Assembly (NCBI GenBank): GCA_015039465.1
Contig: MU130701.1
Location: 218,169 to 282,168 of the forward strand
DNA from: Phlegmacium glaucopus
Lineage: Eukaryota > Basidiomycota > Agaricomycetes > Agaricales > Cortinariaceae
Reading direction: 5' to 3'
DNA length: 64,000 nucleotides
Both the position numbers and the translations under genes were made by a program. Of the stretch, positions 1 through 10,620 are shown piece by piece. The stretch's first letter is position 1. Every line of letters starts with the position of its first letter. The notes below the pieces were generated by a model. The model saw only the letters and a program-made list of their open reading frames with translations, ran no database searches and was not told the DNA's origin.

Positions 1-683
1 ATGATGAAGGCAATTAGGTCATCCGTTTTCATATGTTGTGACTGGCCTCCTGAGAGACTGCTGGCTCGTTCGGCTGCCGTAATGGTTTGGAGAGTAGGTC
101 AGTAAGTTTCAGGTAATGATGACATGACGATGATATTAAATCGTGTGTCAGATAATGTCGATCCCATTTTCAGAAGATTGTCGCGTCGTTGCGTCATTAG
201 CTGAAAATGTTGCTTGAGTTCTGCAAGATGAATCTTTGGGTCTTCATTCTCTACCAGTCTCATACTCGAGAGCTGGTCTTCTGCGTCGAGGAGGTACAGT
301 GTACTTTTCGTCGTCGCGTCGGCTTTTACAACCTTCCACATGTCTTCAGCTGATGTTAAATTCTTTATTTTAGATCCGAGACGTGTTGAGGTTGTTGAGA
401 GAATGATGTGTTGAGCTAAGTATTCGCATTTCTCGAATTCGACCATTCTAATTTCTTTGGTTTCTATTTGCTCTTCCGTAGCTGGTGTCTTCCTATCCGA
501 TAGGACTAGGATTTCATCAACGACAGCGTACGGTTTAGGCGCGGTTGCAGTGCCTTCTACGTGTCTCCAAAGACCCTTCGAACCCATAGCCTTCTGTATT
601 CTAGGCTCGTAATCAGCCCAATTACTTCCGTCGTCACAGAGCTTGGGAATAGCAAGGGTTGTGGTGTCTGTAGTGGAGTTCAT
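1..683 (-). pseudogene. Ty1/copia Gag polyprotein, N-terminal part, broken
   Basis: The minus-strand reading frame encodes a UBN2/Retrotran_gag_2-type Gag, the RNA-packaging shell protein of Ty1/copia retrotransposons. Visible family features are the early W-x-x-Y segment (NWADYEPRIQKAMGSKGLW), the D-A-x-x-x-W-x-x-V stretch (SAEDMWKVV) and the SLPETY motif. The likely start is the ATG at 681-683 (MNSTTD); upstream in-frame codons run into the primer site and LTR, so they are unlikely to be used. At 99-101 a TGA stops the frame just after SLPETY, yet the same frame stays open and family-like beyond it (PTLQTITAAERAS) to the left edge. Family members usually have Arg at this point, so a CGA-to-TGA change is likely. 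The zinc knuckle and pol lie outside the window. Confidence 0.85.
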
Positions 684-708
684 CGATAGGTTAGAGATTT
701 TGTCTTCG

Positions 709-720
709 GGGCCCATAACC
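709..720 (-). other. copia primer binding site (initiator tRNA-Met internal fragment)
   Basis: On the minus strand GGTTATGGGCCC follows the LTR end directly. It is complementary to the anticodon stem-loop of eukaryotic initiator tRNA-Met (GGGCCCAUAACC), the half-tRNA primer known from Drosophila copia and some fungal copia elements, rather than to the tRNA 3' end. Its position next to the LTR confirms both the LTR boundary and the direction of the element. Confidence 0.8.
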
Positions 721-1433
721 TGTTGCAATATTTTGCAGCTAGAGCAATGAAATAATGAGTCTCAACTTTTGGTAAAAGTTCTATATTAATTATTATACCT
801 AGAGCAATGAAATAATGACTAGGTATATGTTAGACGAAGTAATTAAAATAGTAAACGAATGAACTCACGTCTCAACTTTTGGTAAAAGTTGAGACTTGCT
901 ACACTAAAATTCGTGAGTAATAAATGTGACCGTAATGTGACACAAGATAAAAGAAACGATAAGATATAAGATGTAAGATAATAAAAGATTAAGGAATGAA
1001 ATCAACGAGTCAAAACTCATATACCTCAACATTAAAGTCATAGCAGAAGTTTGAGTCTTCTTGTGTATGCAATTGTGTTGAAGTCATAACAGAAGCAAGG
1101 GGTCTTCTTGTGTATGCAATTCTGTTGAAGCTGTAACAAAGTCTTGGACTTTTGTGTACACAAGTTTAAATCAAGCAGTAAAGTCTTAGGAATTCTTTGA
1201 CTGATTGTTGGTGCAAGCTATAAATTGCAAAGCTACTTAAAAGTTTGATCATCCTTGAATTGATCCAAATTATTGTTGTTATTGTGTGTACTAGTTGAAG
1301 TGAAATTCAAAGTCTTGGAAAGGTTATACTTTCTAGAAAACCCCACTTGCATTATAAGATTGTATAAAGTATTGATTGAGTTATTGTTTTGAGTAGAGAT
1401 TTTATAATCTTGAAAATACACTTTTTCTCAACA
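721..1433 (-). mobile_element. 5' LTR of the Ty1/copia element (713 bp)
   Basis: In element orientation the segment starts TGTTGAGAAAAAG (at 1433) and ends AATATTGCAACA (at 721), giving 5-bp terminal inverted repeats TGTTG/CAACA with the canonical TG...CA ends. The primer binding site abuts it at 720. Inside are a 20-bp direct repeat (739-758 and 799-818), a perfect 12-bp-stem hairpin (869-895) and a degenerate 47-bp tandem repeat (units at 1034, 1081 and about 1128). The partner LTR and the second target-site copy lie beyond the left edge; the right-hand target copy should begin at 1434 (acctc). Confidence 0.8.
1034..1170. repeat. degenerate 47-bp tandem repeat inside the copia LTR
   Basis: Units at 1034-1080 and 1081-1127 share most bases (core cttcttgtgtatgcaatt), and a third, more diverged unit follows. 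Such repeats in a U3 region can carry enhancer-like sites; that role is inference. Confidence 0.7.
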
Positions 1434-2943
1434 ACCTCTGTGCAGTTACATCACCGGATAGTGCCATTATTTTGACATTGAGTCCTGTTTTGGTTGCTGA
1501 GGCTCCTTTGACACTCATCGTGAACGAGGCTCAGGTTGACAATGAACAAATCAGGATGATTATTGATATTGAAGTCCCTTGCAAGCAGGTTGAGAAGCAG
1601 CCCTACAGCGGGTCCACATTTTCAGGATGTGTTGACTTCTACGGTGATGCGACTATATCAGATATCAGGTCAATCGGTGTTGCATTGTCTGGATGGCACA
1701 TTGAAAATAGAACAATGGGAATGAACATGGGCAATGGAATGGACTCATCTATGATAGGAGTGAGCTGTGTTGAGAATGGAACAACAGGGTTGGACTTGGG
1801 TAATGGAATAGACTGGAGCTTTTTTCAGGGAAGCTCATCTATGATGCAAGGTGATAGGTCGGACTGGAGCTTTTTGGGTGGATTTGACATGTTGTTGTTT
1901 GGAACAGGCAATCAGGCTTTTTTTGATGCAAGTTCTATACCTGTTTGTAACTCACCTTTTAAAACATGTTCTGTGTTTGTCAAGAACCTAGCTCAGGCAC
2001 ATGACCTTCATGTCTCATTGCTAGGTACTACAAGCACTTTTTCAACCACCAACGACAAGGAGGTCATGGTCCTGAACAACCTGATTGTCAACAACTCACC
2101 AATTACAACTTCCATCATTGCTTCCACTATTGAATCTACCAATATATCTACCACGGAGGTGATGGTCCTTGGACCCCAAGACTTGAACACAAATGCTTCT
2201 GGATTGTCTTCCACCCCAGACCTCAATGGTTCCCTGCTTGAGAAAGAGAATGTCTCGGTCAGTGGACCTCGTCAACAAAAGCCGGCTCCTTCAAAGGAGG
2301 TTGTACCCCTAACCACAAAGGATGTCCCAGTGGTCTTACCAGATTGGTTGGAGTCAGCTTGTAAATATTTAGAAGACAATATGGATATGATGGCTTGGAC
2401 AGAATGTCTTGTGATGTGGGTGAAGTTTGAAAAATAAGTTGGTTTATCTGAAACGTCCTCAGTGAGCTTAAAACCTCACATTTCATATATGTTGTTGACT
2501 TTCTTACTTACAGCATTGTTTGGTGGCCAAACTATGACCCACAGTTCTTTCCAAATGGCTTCAAGGACACAAATATCATTCCTTGCCAGTTATTGAGAAC
2601 AAGAAAAAGTTTGTGATTGAATGGTTGAACTGGTGGAATAACCTTCAGCCAGCATGGCAACGTGGTTCTGAGATGGGGACAGGAGGTCTTGGCTTCCCTT
2701 ATCATTTTCTGTCATGGACGAGAAAGATGACATAAGCAGCCTGAGGAAAGGAGGTCTGTTGGGACTGGTTACTGTGCTCCTGGGCCTGAAATGGTAGGCA
2801 GAGCTACAGGATACAGATATGCAATGGGGGGAGGTGGTACTTGATGTGAAGAGATGTTTTGAAAGCCTTGTGTCACAAGGTAACAAATGCAAAGCCATGA
2901 AGGATGGGGATTGTGGGACCAAAAAGAGAAAGGTTGTTGGCTG
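1434..2943 (+). pseudogene. Agaricomycete-specific WW-LQPAW family protein, disrupted
   Basis: The frame 1472-2437 gives 321 residues: a low-complexity N-terminal part, then a conserved C-terminal module that begins LPDWLESACKYLED and ends MWVKFEK. A probable intron follows, with an acceptor (ttacttacag) near 2512. The downstream exon carries the family signature, an RP-like turn, KWLQGHKYHSLPVIEN, then WWNNLQPAWQRG at about 2625-2665, and further on GGLLGLVTVLLGLKW near 2750. To read these together the frame must change near 2541 and stops must be passed near 2735 and 2806, so the gene is broken. I recognise the module from many uncharacterised Agaricomycete proteins, often found near transposons; its function is unknown. 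There is no ATG at the 5' end and the frame runs open up to the copia LTR, so the N-terminus was probably cut off by that insertion. Confidence 0.6.
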
Positions 2944-3221
2944 ATTGTTCTTGCACGCTCATCCTGTCCCATATTTTTTTATCCATTGTTTATGTTGAAA
3001 ATGAAAATCATATGTTTTGGCACTGTGACATCAGAGGTGATGTACAAATAGATAGAATTTGTAGACTGTGAAGGTGGAGTACAAATAGTCAAAGTACAAA
3101 TGGGCAAAGTACAAATGGGTGAAGTATAAATAGATAAGGTTTATAGAATGCAAGGGTGAAGTACAAATAAATAGAATTTGTAGAAAATGGGGGTGAAGTA
3201 CAATTGCCAAAGTACAAATGT
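2944..3221. repeat. degenerate short repeats, no gene seen
   Basis: AT-rich sequence with recurrent words such as gaagtacaaat, agtacaaatg and tttgtagaa, spaced roughly 20-60 bp. It is a diverged edge of the minisatellite that becomes regular at 3955-4355. No coding frame is supported. Confidence 0.5.
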
Positions 3222-3646
3222 GTTAGGGCAACTGCAATGCCGACTTAGTCAAGCTAGCAGGGGATCCTAAATTAATATATTATAAATGTGACTATAACTA
3301 ACTCACCTAGCAGGGGATCCTAAAAGGAAAAGATAGGGATCCCTGCTAAGGTGAGGAGCTATTTAAGTACAGATATGGACATAATGGACATATGAAAATA
3401 AATAAATAAATGATACGAGAATAAAATAATAAAAGTGGTGTCATGTAAAATAATGAAATAATAATTACAAAGTCGTAAGTTTGGTTTGGGTTGGGCCCGA
3501 TCAGGAGTTATGGTAGCATCGGGCCTGATCGGTCAGACAAGCAATCAAGTTTGCTGATGAGGTGGAATGTAGATGTTCAGGAGTGAGAGCAGGTTCAGGA
3601 CTGATCAGGAGTCGGGAGTTGGGCTTGAAATTGGGTGTCCCCTAAC
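3222..3646. mobile_element. possible MITE with internal inverted repeat
   Basis: The stretch starts GTTAGGGCAACTGCAA and ends GTCCCCTAAC, giving a short (7 bp) inverted terminus. It interrupts the tacaaatg repeat field. Inside, 3302-3322 and 3334-3355 form an imperfect 21-22 bp inverted repeat around GGATCC (CTCACCTAGCAGGGGATC and its complement), and the left arm is echoed at 3254-3271. No coding frame is seen. Boundaries and the target duplication (aaatg-like) are weak. Confidence 0.35.
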
Positions 3647-3954
3647 AAAATGGGCAGTAGGAGGACAAATTATAAAGGGATAAAATTTGTAGAATGTGAG
3701 GGCAATGTATAAATGGTGTTATTTGTAGAATGGGACTCAGGAAGGAGGCCAATGTACAAATTTTGCAGCATTTGTATATTGGGGTGTGGGAATGGCATTT
3801 ATAGAATGGGAGAACAATATATAATCCATATAGACAATAATTTTTATCCATCAAAATGCCAATGTATAATGGTATAACATTTCATAAAGTGGCAAGGAAT
3901 AAACCAATGGTGATTTATAAAGTACATTTTATTAACAAGCACAATGTATAAAAA

Positions 3955-4355
3955 TTTTGTAGAACAATGTATAAATTATCCAGCTTTTGTATATCGGGGT
4001 GTGTGAAGTATAAGTGGATGTCATTTATAGAACGATGTATAAAGTATAAATTATTGTGAACATGTAGAACAACTCGGATGTATAAATTATCCAGCTTTTG
4101 TATATTGGGGTGTGTGAAGTATAAGTCAATGACATTTTTAGAGCAATGTATAAATTATCCATCTTTTGTATATTGGGGTGTGTGAAGTATAAGTCTGACA
4201 TTTGTAGAATGATGTATAAATTATCCAGCTTTTGTATATATATGAGCTGTGCAAAGTATAAGTCGATGACATTTGTAGAACAATGTATACATTATCCAGC
4301 TTTTGTATATCAGGGTGTGTGAAGTATAAGTGGATAGCACTTGTAGAACAGGAAG
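3955..4355. repeat. minisatellite, about 75-bp unit, five to six copies
   Basis: A repeated unit of the form tgtagaacaatgtataaa, ttatccagcttttgtatat, ggggtgtgtgaagtataag, tcgatgacatt recurs with substitutions and small indels. More diverged copies continue on both sides (3647-3954 and 4356-4660). No gene is supported in this stretch. Confidence 0.85.
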
Positions 4356-4974
4356 GTGATGTACAAATTACTTATTTTTGTAGAACAATGTATAATTTTT
4401 TATTGATGGAAAGGACTAACTATTCTTGTCAAATGATGTACAAATTCTGCAGCTTTGTACTATATCAGGGTGTGCAGAGTACAAGTGGATGGCATTTGTA
4501 GAACAAGAGGATGATGTACAAATCATGAGGCTTTGTAGATGAAGTATAAAAGGAGCAGGTGAAGTACAAATCAGCAGCTCTTATAATTGCTTGGGGGAGA
4601 GACAATGTATAAGAATTAATGGCATTGATATAACATAAGAAATTAGTGGCCATTTTTGATCAATTATTTAAGGCTATTACAATGTATTTATGTATCACCA
4701 TGCCAAACTGTGGTGGGGGTGATCACTGCCAGAGTCAAAATTGGAAGATGTAGAAAATGGAAATGTTGAAGATGGGGGGAACAGTTGAAGGAACCCTCTA
4801 TTCCCATTGAACTTGATGGTGATATTCTGTTGAATTTAAATCTGGAGTGTAAGCAGGATCCTACCAGTCCAACTCTTAAGTCATGATCCAGTAAGGCACA
4901 TCAAAAGCAATGACACAAATCCTAGCATTGATCTGAACACCAACACCAGTGTTAATCTATCTAATCTGACATGT

Positions 4975-6037
4975 TCAATGCTTTGTTGTGTAGTACAGAA
5001 GCTGGCTATAAGTCCACTCCAAGGCATTGTGCAAGAAAGCAAAGAAACAGGTTAATTTATGGTTTTCATAATCAGTTGAAGCTGCAGAATTCTTGCCTAG
5101 AGATGTGATAATAGCTGTGGTGCAAGTACCAATGGAGGAGCCAGCAGTCTTCTGAGGTCTATTATGGGCTGGAGTGTCTGGGTTTTGTTCATTTGGGCAT
5201 TCTTGGTCTGTTTTTTTGGTGGGGGTGTTGCATTTGTACTGGAAGATTGCTGGGGTCAATGAAGAGGTTGGATGGGGCATGAGCAGCTGCTGTGCCATAG
5301 GTGTTGGGGTATATGTTTGTTGCCAGGTACTAGAGAATGTGGATTCTGTGCTTTGAAGAGGTGTTTTTAGCAATAAAGGTGTTTTAGATACACATTGGGG
5401 TGTTTCATTGTGGGACTGGCAAGTTGAAGATGAATTAAATGATGCCTTGTTTAGCAAAGTCACATGATATTTCTGTGGGAATAAATGCACATGTGAAGGA
5501 GATCGACTCATTATCAACTGATTACCAACTAGGAGTCGACTTCATCAACTGACACCTTGCTGAATTACTAAGCACACTTTGTATTGATACATTCATTTTT
5601 ATACATTAAGGAGAAAAGGACATGAAAGAGTAAGAAATGAGTACTCAGTACTCAGTGCTTATCTGTTCTGTTTTTTTTTTGGCGATGGATATTCAGTGAT
5701 GGAGGCCTCACTATCAGTTGTGGTAGCCTCTTCATCTTCTTCTATTGCTCTTTTTTTCCCATCGGCCTTTGAAAGTGCATGTTCTTTTTGAGGTAAGCTT
5801 GGCTTGTTTATTTTGGTAGTCGACTGGTTGACAATGCCTATATTTGAATTGGATGTGCCAGCTTTTAAGTTTAACATTAGAATGGAATTAAAAATAATGG
5901 GCTAGGATGCATTACCAGGGTGGAAAGCATTGACAGCATCTTTTGCTCTTTTTTTTTTTTGATGGGTGATTGCGGAAGGGATGACAGTCCTTTTAGCATT
6001 CAGCTTTTGTAAGGGGTTGGACTATGTTCAGCTCCAT
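4975..6037 (-). other. possible Ser/Thr/Pro-rich gene remnant, unknown function
   Basis: Two minus-strand frames are worth noting. 5659-5877 encodes a charged segment with nuclear-signal-like basic ends (GKKRAIEEDEEATTTDSE and PSPKKKQNR). It can be joined through a plausible intron (donor gtaatg near 5920, acceptor near 5865) to KKRAKDAVNAFHPG upstream. 4975-5517 encodes 180 residues rich in Ser, Thr and Pro. I recognise no family. An A-rich run near 5950 and a stop near 5995 break the frame. The hAT element at 6038 sits within this segment, so its 5' part may lie at 9945-10059. Confidence 0.25.
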
Positions 6038-6166
6038 TAGTGATGGGCATGGGTAACCCTAGGGTCACCTTCAGTCTACCCTTACCCTTACCCTAACATT
6101 ACCCATACCCTTCTTCAGGGTACAGGTTATGCTGGGGTAAGGGTAAGGATAAGAGATGGGTACCGA

Positions 6167-6255
6167 GGGTTAGAAACCCATTGCAGGTAACATGAAGGGT
6201 TAGAACCCATTGTGGGTAATGCAAAAGGTTAGAAACCCATTGCGGGTAGCACAAA
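6167..6255. repeat. subterminal 30-bp tandem repeat of the hAT element
   Basis: Three units (6167-6196, 6197-6225, 6226-6255) of the form gggttagaaacccattgc plus ggtaacacaaa. Together with the ACCCT-rich words at 6055-6160 and 9825-9930 they resemble transposase-binding subterminal repeats. Confidence 0.7.
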
Positions 6256-6300
6256 GGGTTCAGGAGTAAAACTTGTATTAGAAACTAATTAAAGCTCTAA

Positions 6301-9136
6301 TTAATTACAAACATCATAAACATCATCCCATCCATCAATGAGCTCTTTCTCCTCCAAGATATCTGGAAGCTTTGTGACAGCCTTGATATCGGCATCTTGG
6401 ACCAGGTCTAGCTTGCTCTAAGGCTCCAAGACACATCAATGCACGTGTAGATGCAACAGTAAGTCAGTTGCAGATGTGGGAAAGAATGAGACGGCCTTTG
6501 CTAAAGACTCGCTCTACATCTGTAGAAGTAGCTGAAAGCAGAGTCAGATTTAGAGTAATAATGATGAGACTACTAATTGCTACAAACCTGGGATACACAA
6601 ATAGTTAGGTGTCATGTGCGATAAGCAAGGATAGACAGCCTGCATTTCAACCCACCACAAAAGGGCATCTTTGACATCTTTGGGTCCAGTACTGAGGTAT
6701 TGCGCAAGTTCAGACTGAAGCTCCTCGTTGACAGGGGCAGAACTTGAACATGCGAGCAGATTATCAAATATATTTTCTGAAGCCAAGGATTGATTGGTGC
6801 TTCTCTGAATGGTCATTCATAATCTGAGTCAGCTGCCATCAATCTGGAGAGAGAATGTAAACTTACCATATCCTTATCCTTATCCAAGTCCCTATCATAT
6901 TCGATGAACATATGAGAATAGCTCCTATCAAATTCAGCCTCAACAATCTCATGGGCGGTCTCAATCCATTCCTCCTCCCATCCAGCAGATTGAAAGTACT
7001 CAAGCTTGCGCTTCGGATCAAGAACTATCAAAATATAAGTGACAATTAACACGAGGAAGAAAGAGCATACCCATCGTGATCCAATATACTTTGGAATGGT
7101 CAGTTATATTGTAATATTTGTTTAACAACTTCTTTCTGATAAGCATCGAGGCCTTAATTGAAGGCAAATAGGCTGTGCTGATGGAACCTGAGGCAAGGTG
7201 TTTGTAAATATAGTCCATTGCAGGTATTACCTTTGAAAGGTTTGGTATTTTTCCCCAAAAGAAAAGAGTTGCTTGTTTGAAAATCTGCCCATTCTTTTAG
7301 CGAACATTGCAAATCAGAGGCTGAAATAAATTGAAACATACTTTCAAAATGCCAGACAACTGTTCCACAATTTTCAGAAAGCTCATATGACCTCAGCTGC
7401 ATCTCACATTTATTACAAGTTCCATTTATGGAAGTTGTTCTTTTACCAAACAGTGTTTTTTTGGGGGCCATCACAGCAAATATTGGTGAGTCCTTCATCG
7501 TCATTGTCCCCATCATCATCATTAGTAAAATCTCCTCCAATCAGCCTTTCTTCCATCTCGATATCACCAGCCATATTTGCCAGAGCTTCAGCAGCTGCGT
7601 CAAGTGCTTCACCTGCTTTTGCCTTTGGGAGATCAAATTGCTTCATTATACTCTTCACAACAAGGTTTAAAATGTGGAACCAGGAAATTCTTCCAGGAGA
7701 ACTGAGAGCTGGTCAGTCATTGAGTCATTGGAAGATGCATTGTCACATGTAACACTGAGTACTTGGCATCAAATGATTGTGAATAAAAAATATCTGAATT
7801 ATTTGTTATGATGATAGTACTTTCACTGCAATTCCAAAGTCGTTCAGTATTTTTGCAAATGCTGCTGCAAGATTTATTCCTGAATGTGATTCAGCAACCT
7901 CAATGATATCAAGAAGCATACAAAGTGGAACTCCATTCTGCTCAAGATGGACAGTCACCGCAATATAAGCTTTGGAATTGGGAGAAGTCCAAGCATCATC
8001 AGTCCCAAAGCTCAAGGTACCATCATACTCCTAATTAAAATGAAAAATTAAAGGTGTGTATCAATGTAGATTGAAACATTAATTTACCTGAAGCATTTTT
8101 GCAATGTGTTTACACATCTTTTTAAAACTTCTTTCACATCGCGGGCAACAGTAGAGTGTGAAGGTAAGTAGTACTCTGGCCATCCGGTCTTCATTAGGGA
8201 GTGAAACTGTGATCTTCAACAATGCTAAACAGCCGCATGCTTTCTGACACCCCAACAAACTATTTTAGCCCTGTCAAACATAGTCAGCAATAAGAACTTG
8301 GAAGGATCTGGGATAAATACTGGGTTTCTACTTTAGTATGCTGCCGATGTGAGTACAAAACCTTTCCCTTTCCTTTTCATTCAAAGGCTGCTGTGATTGA
8401 ACTATCCCTTAGGCCTCCTATTATGGCATGAGCCTCTTCAATGTCAACTCTTGCTCTCAGTGCCTTGTCAACGGTTTCAGCACCCCAGCACATTATTGCA
8501 TGTTGTTTGAGTTGCTTGTTGACTTTTGGTCTGTGGTGTCTAGGTATCGTCGAACTATTCATCCATTAACTCCTTTAGCTTTGCAAACCTTTGTAGAGCA
8601 ACGGAATTCATGCACTTTACACCCATTAATGTAGGTGATGTCTGGGACTGCACCAAAGAATGCATAGATAGGCAAGGTCCAATCCTCAGAAAGACATACT
8701 GGAAAATCATGTAAGTAGTTGTCAATTATTAAAGTATAATTGCAGACTTACAAAGCTCCATCTCATCACTTTCTTCCTCCTTGTTGTCCAGGTCAGGGTC
8801 TTCATCATTGGAGTCATCTACTTTCTCCAACTGCGGCATCTCATGTTCACCATCACTGTTGTCGCCATCATCACTTCCATCAGCTGCCTCAAGAATACAG
8901 AGGGGGTTGAGTGGTGGGGTGTTTAGTGATATAGAAGAATCATCTGAATTGGAGTTGAGATCTTTGATGGAGGGCTGACGCTCTCGCCAGTGAGCAACAG
9001 CAGCTTCCTCAAGCTTATGGCACTTAACAGCACCTGGATCAATATTGTCCAGCGAGGCAAGATTAGCAGCAAGGATGCGTTTACAAACACCAAGAGGACA
9101 TTGTTCAGGAAGAAGTTTACTAGAGCTAGGTGCCAT
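6301..9136 (-). pseudogene. hAT transposase, multi-exon and broken
   Basis: Fragments in transposase order lie on the minus strand. 9136-8729 is an acidic N-terminal region starting MAPSSSKLLPEQ. 8650-8380 is a BED-zinc-finger-like part ending KQHAIMCWG. 8350-8100 is RHQ/SFTP-type sequence with stops. 8015-7806 carries DDAWTSPNSKAYIAV and SHSGINLAAAFAKIL, the catalytic-core region. 7658-7443 holds MKQFDLPKAKA and 7052-6813 the GWEEEWIETAHEIVE segment. 6816-6580 plus 6531-6464 is the C-terminal dimerisation domain (ELAQYLSTGP, PATSTDVERVFSKGRL). A TGA at 6464-6466 replaces the usual Arg/Gln before LT, a frameshift follows, and the original tail ends DDVYDVCN at 6301. Several further stops mean no full-length product. 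Transposition would have used the element's TIRs. Confidence 0.8.
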
Positions 9137-10059
9137 TTCTTTGATGAAAAATATACAGTTGCATTACCTCTTATTTATAGGACTTCAATCAGTTTTCTCA
9201 AAGAGGAGAGTTGAAAGGAATGGCCTATAGGGGTTGGTATTATATTGTATAACCTCCAAATAACTGCACAAGTAACTGTTATGACTTCGAACAATTCAGA
9301 TGTCTCTGATTGTAAACAGTCATAAAGAAGGATTTGTTTGTTCACAGTGAGCTCAAAGAATACCAAGAGAGTAGTCTCGAGGAATTGTCTTTAGAGTTTG
9401 AGCGCGTTTTGAGAAGAAGAGTAAGTACAATTCTCAAGAATTAGCTAGGGTTTACATGAGTTGTAAATACGGTATTTATAGTAAAATAGAAGGGTCATGC
9501 ATAAGATGAGGCGTCCACATGGAAGAAGGTATGTATGGGTAACAATAGGTGAAACAATGAAAGAGAAGAGGTAAACATGTGTGGACGGAAATGAAAAGAA
9601 GAAGTAGAATGCATGTAAGTGAAATGAGCATGTGTTCAGAGGAGTTAAGAGAAGAAAAATAATAGTTCATAACAGTAATGGTCATGAGTTGCATCCAGGA
9701 TATGCCCCTATCTTTTTGATGTCACCTTCCCATTCAACACTCTGTGACCACGTAATATGATATCTGATTAGATTCCCCATAATCTATCTTATCTAAAGTA
9801 TAAATAAATCCTGTACCCATGAAAATACCCTGAGGGTAAGGGTTTGGCAGGGGTTTCAATTTTGGTACCCTTACCCTTACCCTCCATACCCTTACCCACA
9901 TACCCACATGGGTTTGCATACCCTTGCCCATCACTAATCTTCCTCATCCGTTGCTGGAATTTACAGGTTTAAATTGACTGTAGCCATCACAAATGGAAAC
10001 AACTTATCATCATATTGTTTCATCTATACAATTATCCTCATTATTAGTGCATATATGAA

Positions 10060-10612
10060 TAGTGTTTGAAGGTCTGGTTACAAGACCGAAAAAGACCATG
10101 ACCAGACCGGACTGGACTGGAAAAAGACCGGTCTCAATTAACCGGTCTTTTGAGGTTTAGACCAGTCTGAACCAGCAAAAGGGTAGCCCTAATTTACCCC
10201 TTTCCAACGAGCCCAAGATCATAAAAATACAATAAAAACTGGCTGATAAATAAATAGATCTGTAAAATAGTCTAAAATATTCGCTAAAATAAGGCATTTT
10301 ACTAATATTACTGCAGAAAATCCAAATCGGAACAGAATTTAATGTCCTTGGGCTCGTTTGGAAGCTATTATTAAAATGAACAACTGTTTTTGACACAGAA
10401 ATATATATTTGTGAGCAGAAGACCAGTTACAGACTGATTAAGACCAGTTAGGACCAGGACCAGTCCTAGGACCGAAAAAAAACTGATGTAAACCGGTCTG
10501 AAGCGGTCCAGTCTGGTCTTTTGAGGTCCTAGGACCGAGGTGGACTGGTTACGGTCTCAGTTAAAGGCCCTGAGGGTCAAAAAACCGGACCAGACCGGAC
10601 TTTTAAACACTA
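10060..10612. mobile_element. non-autonomous hAT-like element (MITE), 553 bp
   Basis: The ends are inverted: the left end reads TAGTGTTTGAAGGTCTGG and the complement of the right end TAGTGTTTAAAAGTCCGG. Both sides are flanked by a perfect 8-bp direct repeat TATATGAA (10052-10059 and 10613-10620), the target duplication length of hAT elements. The interior is rich in GACCGG/CCGGTC and GACCAG words near both ends and has no coding frame. This is the best-defined small transposon in the window. Confidence 0.9.
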
Positions 10613-10620
10613 TATATGAA

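Larger units (their letters stand above)
6038..9936 (-). mobile_element. hAT-superfamily DNA transposon, 3.9 kb, degenerate
   Basis: The element has matching inverted ends: 6038 reads TAGTGATGGGCATGGGTA, and the complement of 9918-9936 begins TAGTGATGGGCAAGGGTA. Both subterminal regions are packed with (T)ACCC/AGGGTAA words, the kind of repeats hAT transposases bind. The flanks 6030-6037 (agctccat) and 9937-9944 (atcttcct) agree at only five of eight positions, consistent with an old 8-bp target duplication. The transposase frame inside is broken, so the copy is probably not autonomous. The same TAGTG-type end and 8-bp duplication size are seen in the short element at 10060-10612. Confidence 0.75.

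Noticed and set aside
6055..6260. Interstitial telomere repeats
   Set aside because: The ACCCT words are irregular and sit symmetrically inside hAT terminal repeats, with a matching cluster at 9825-9930; subterminal transposon repeats explain them better.
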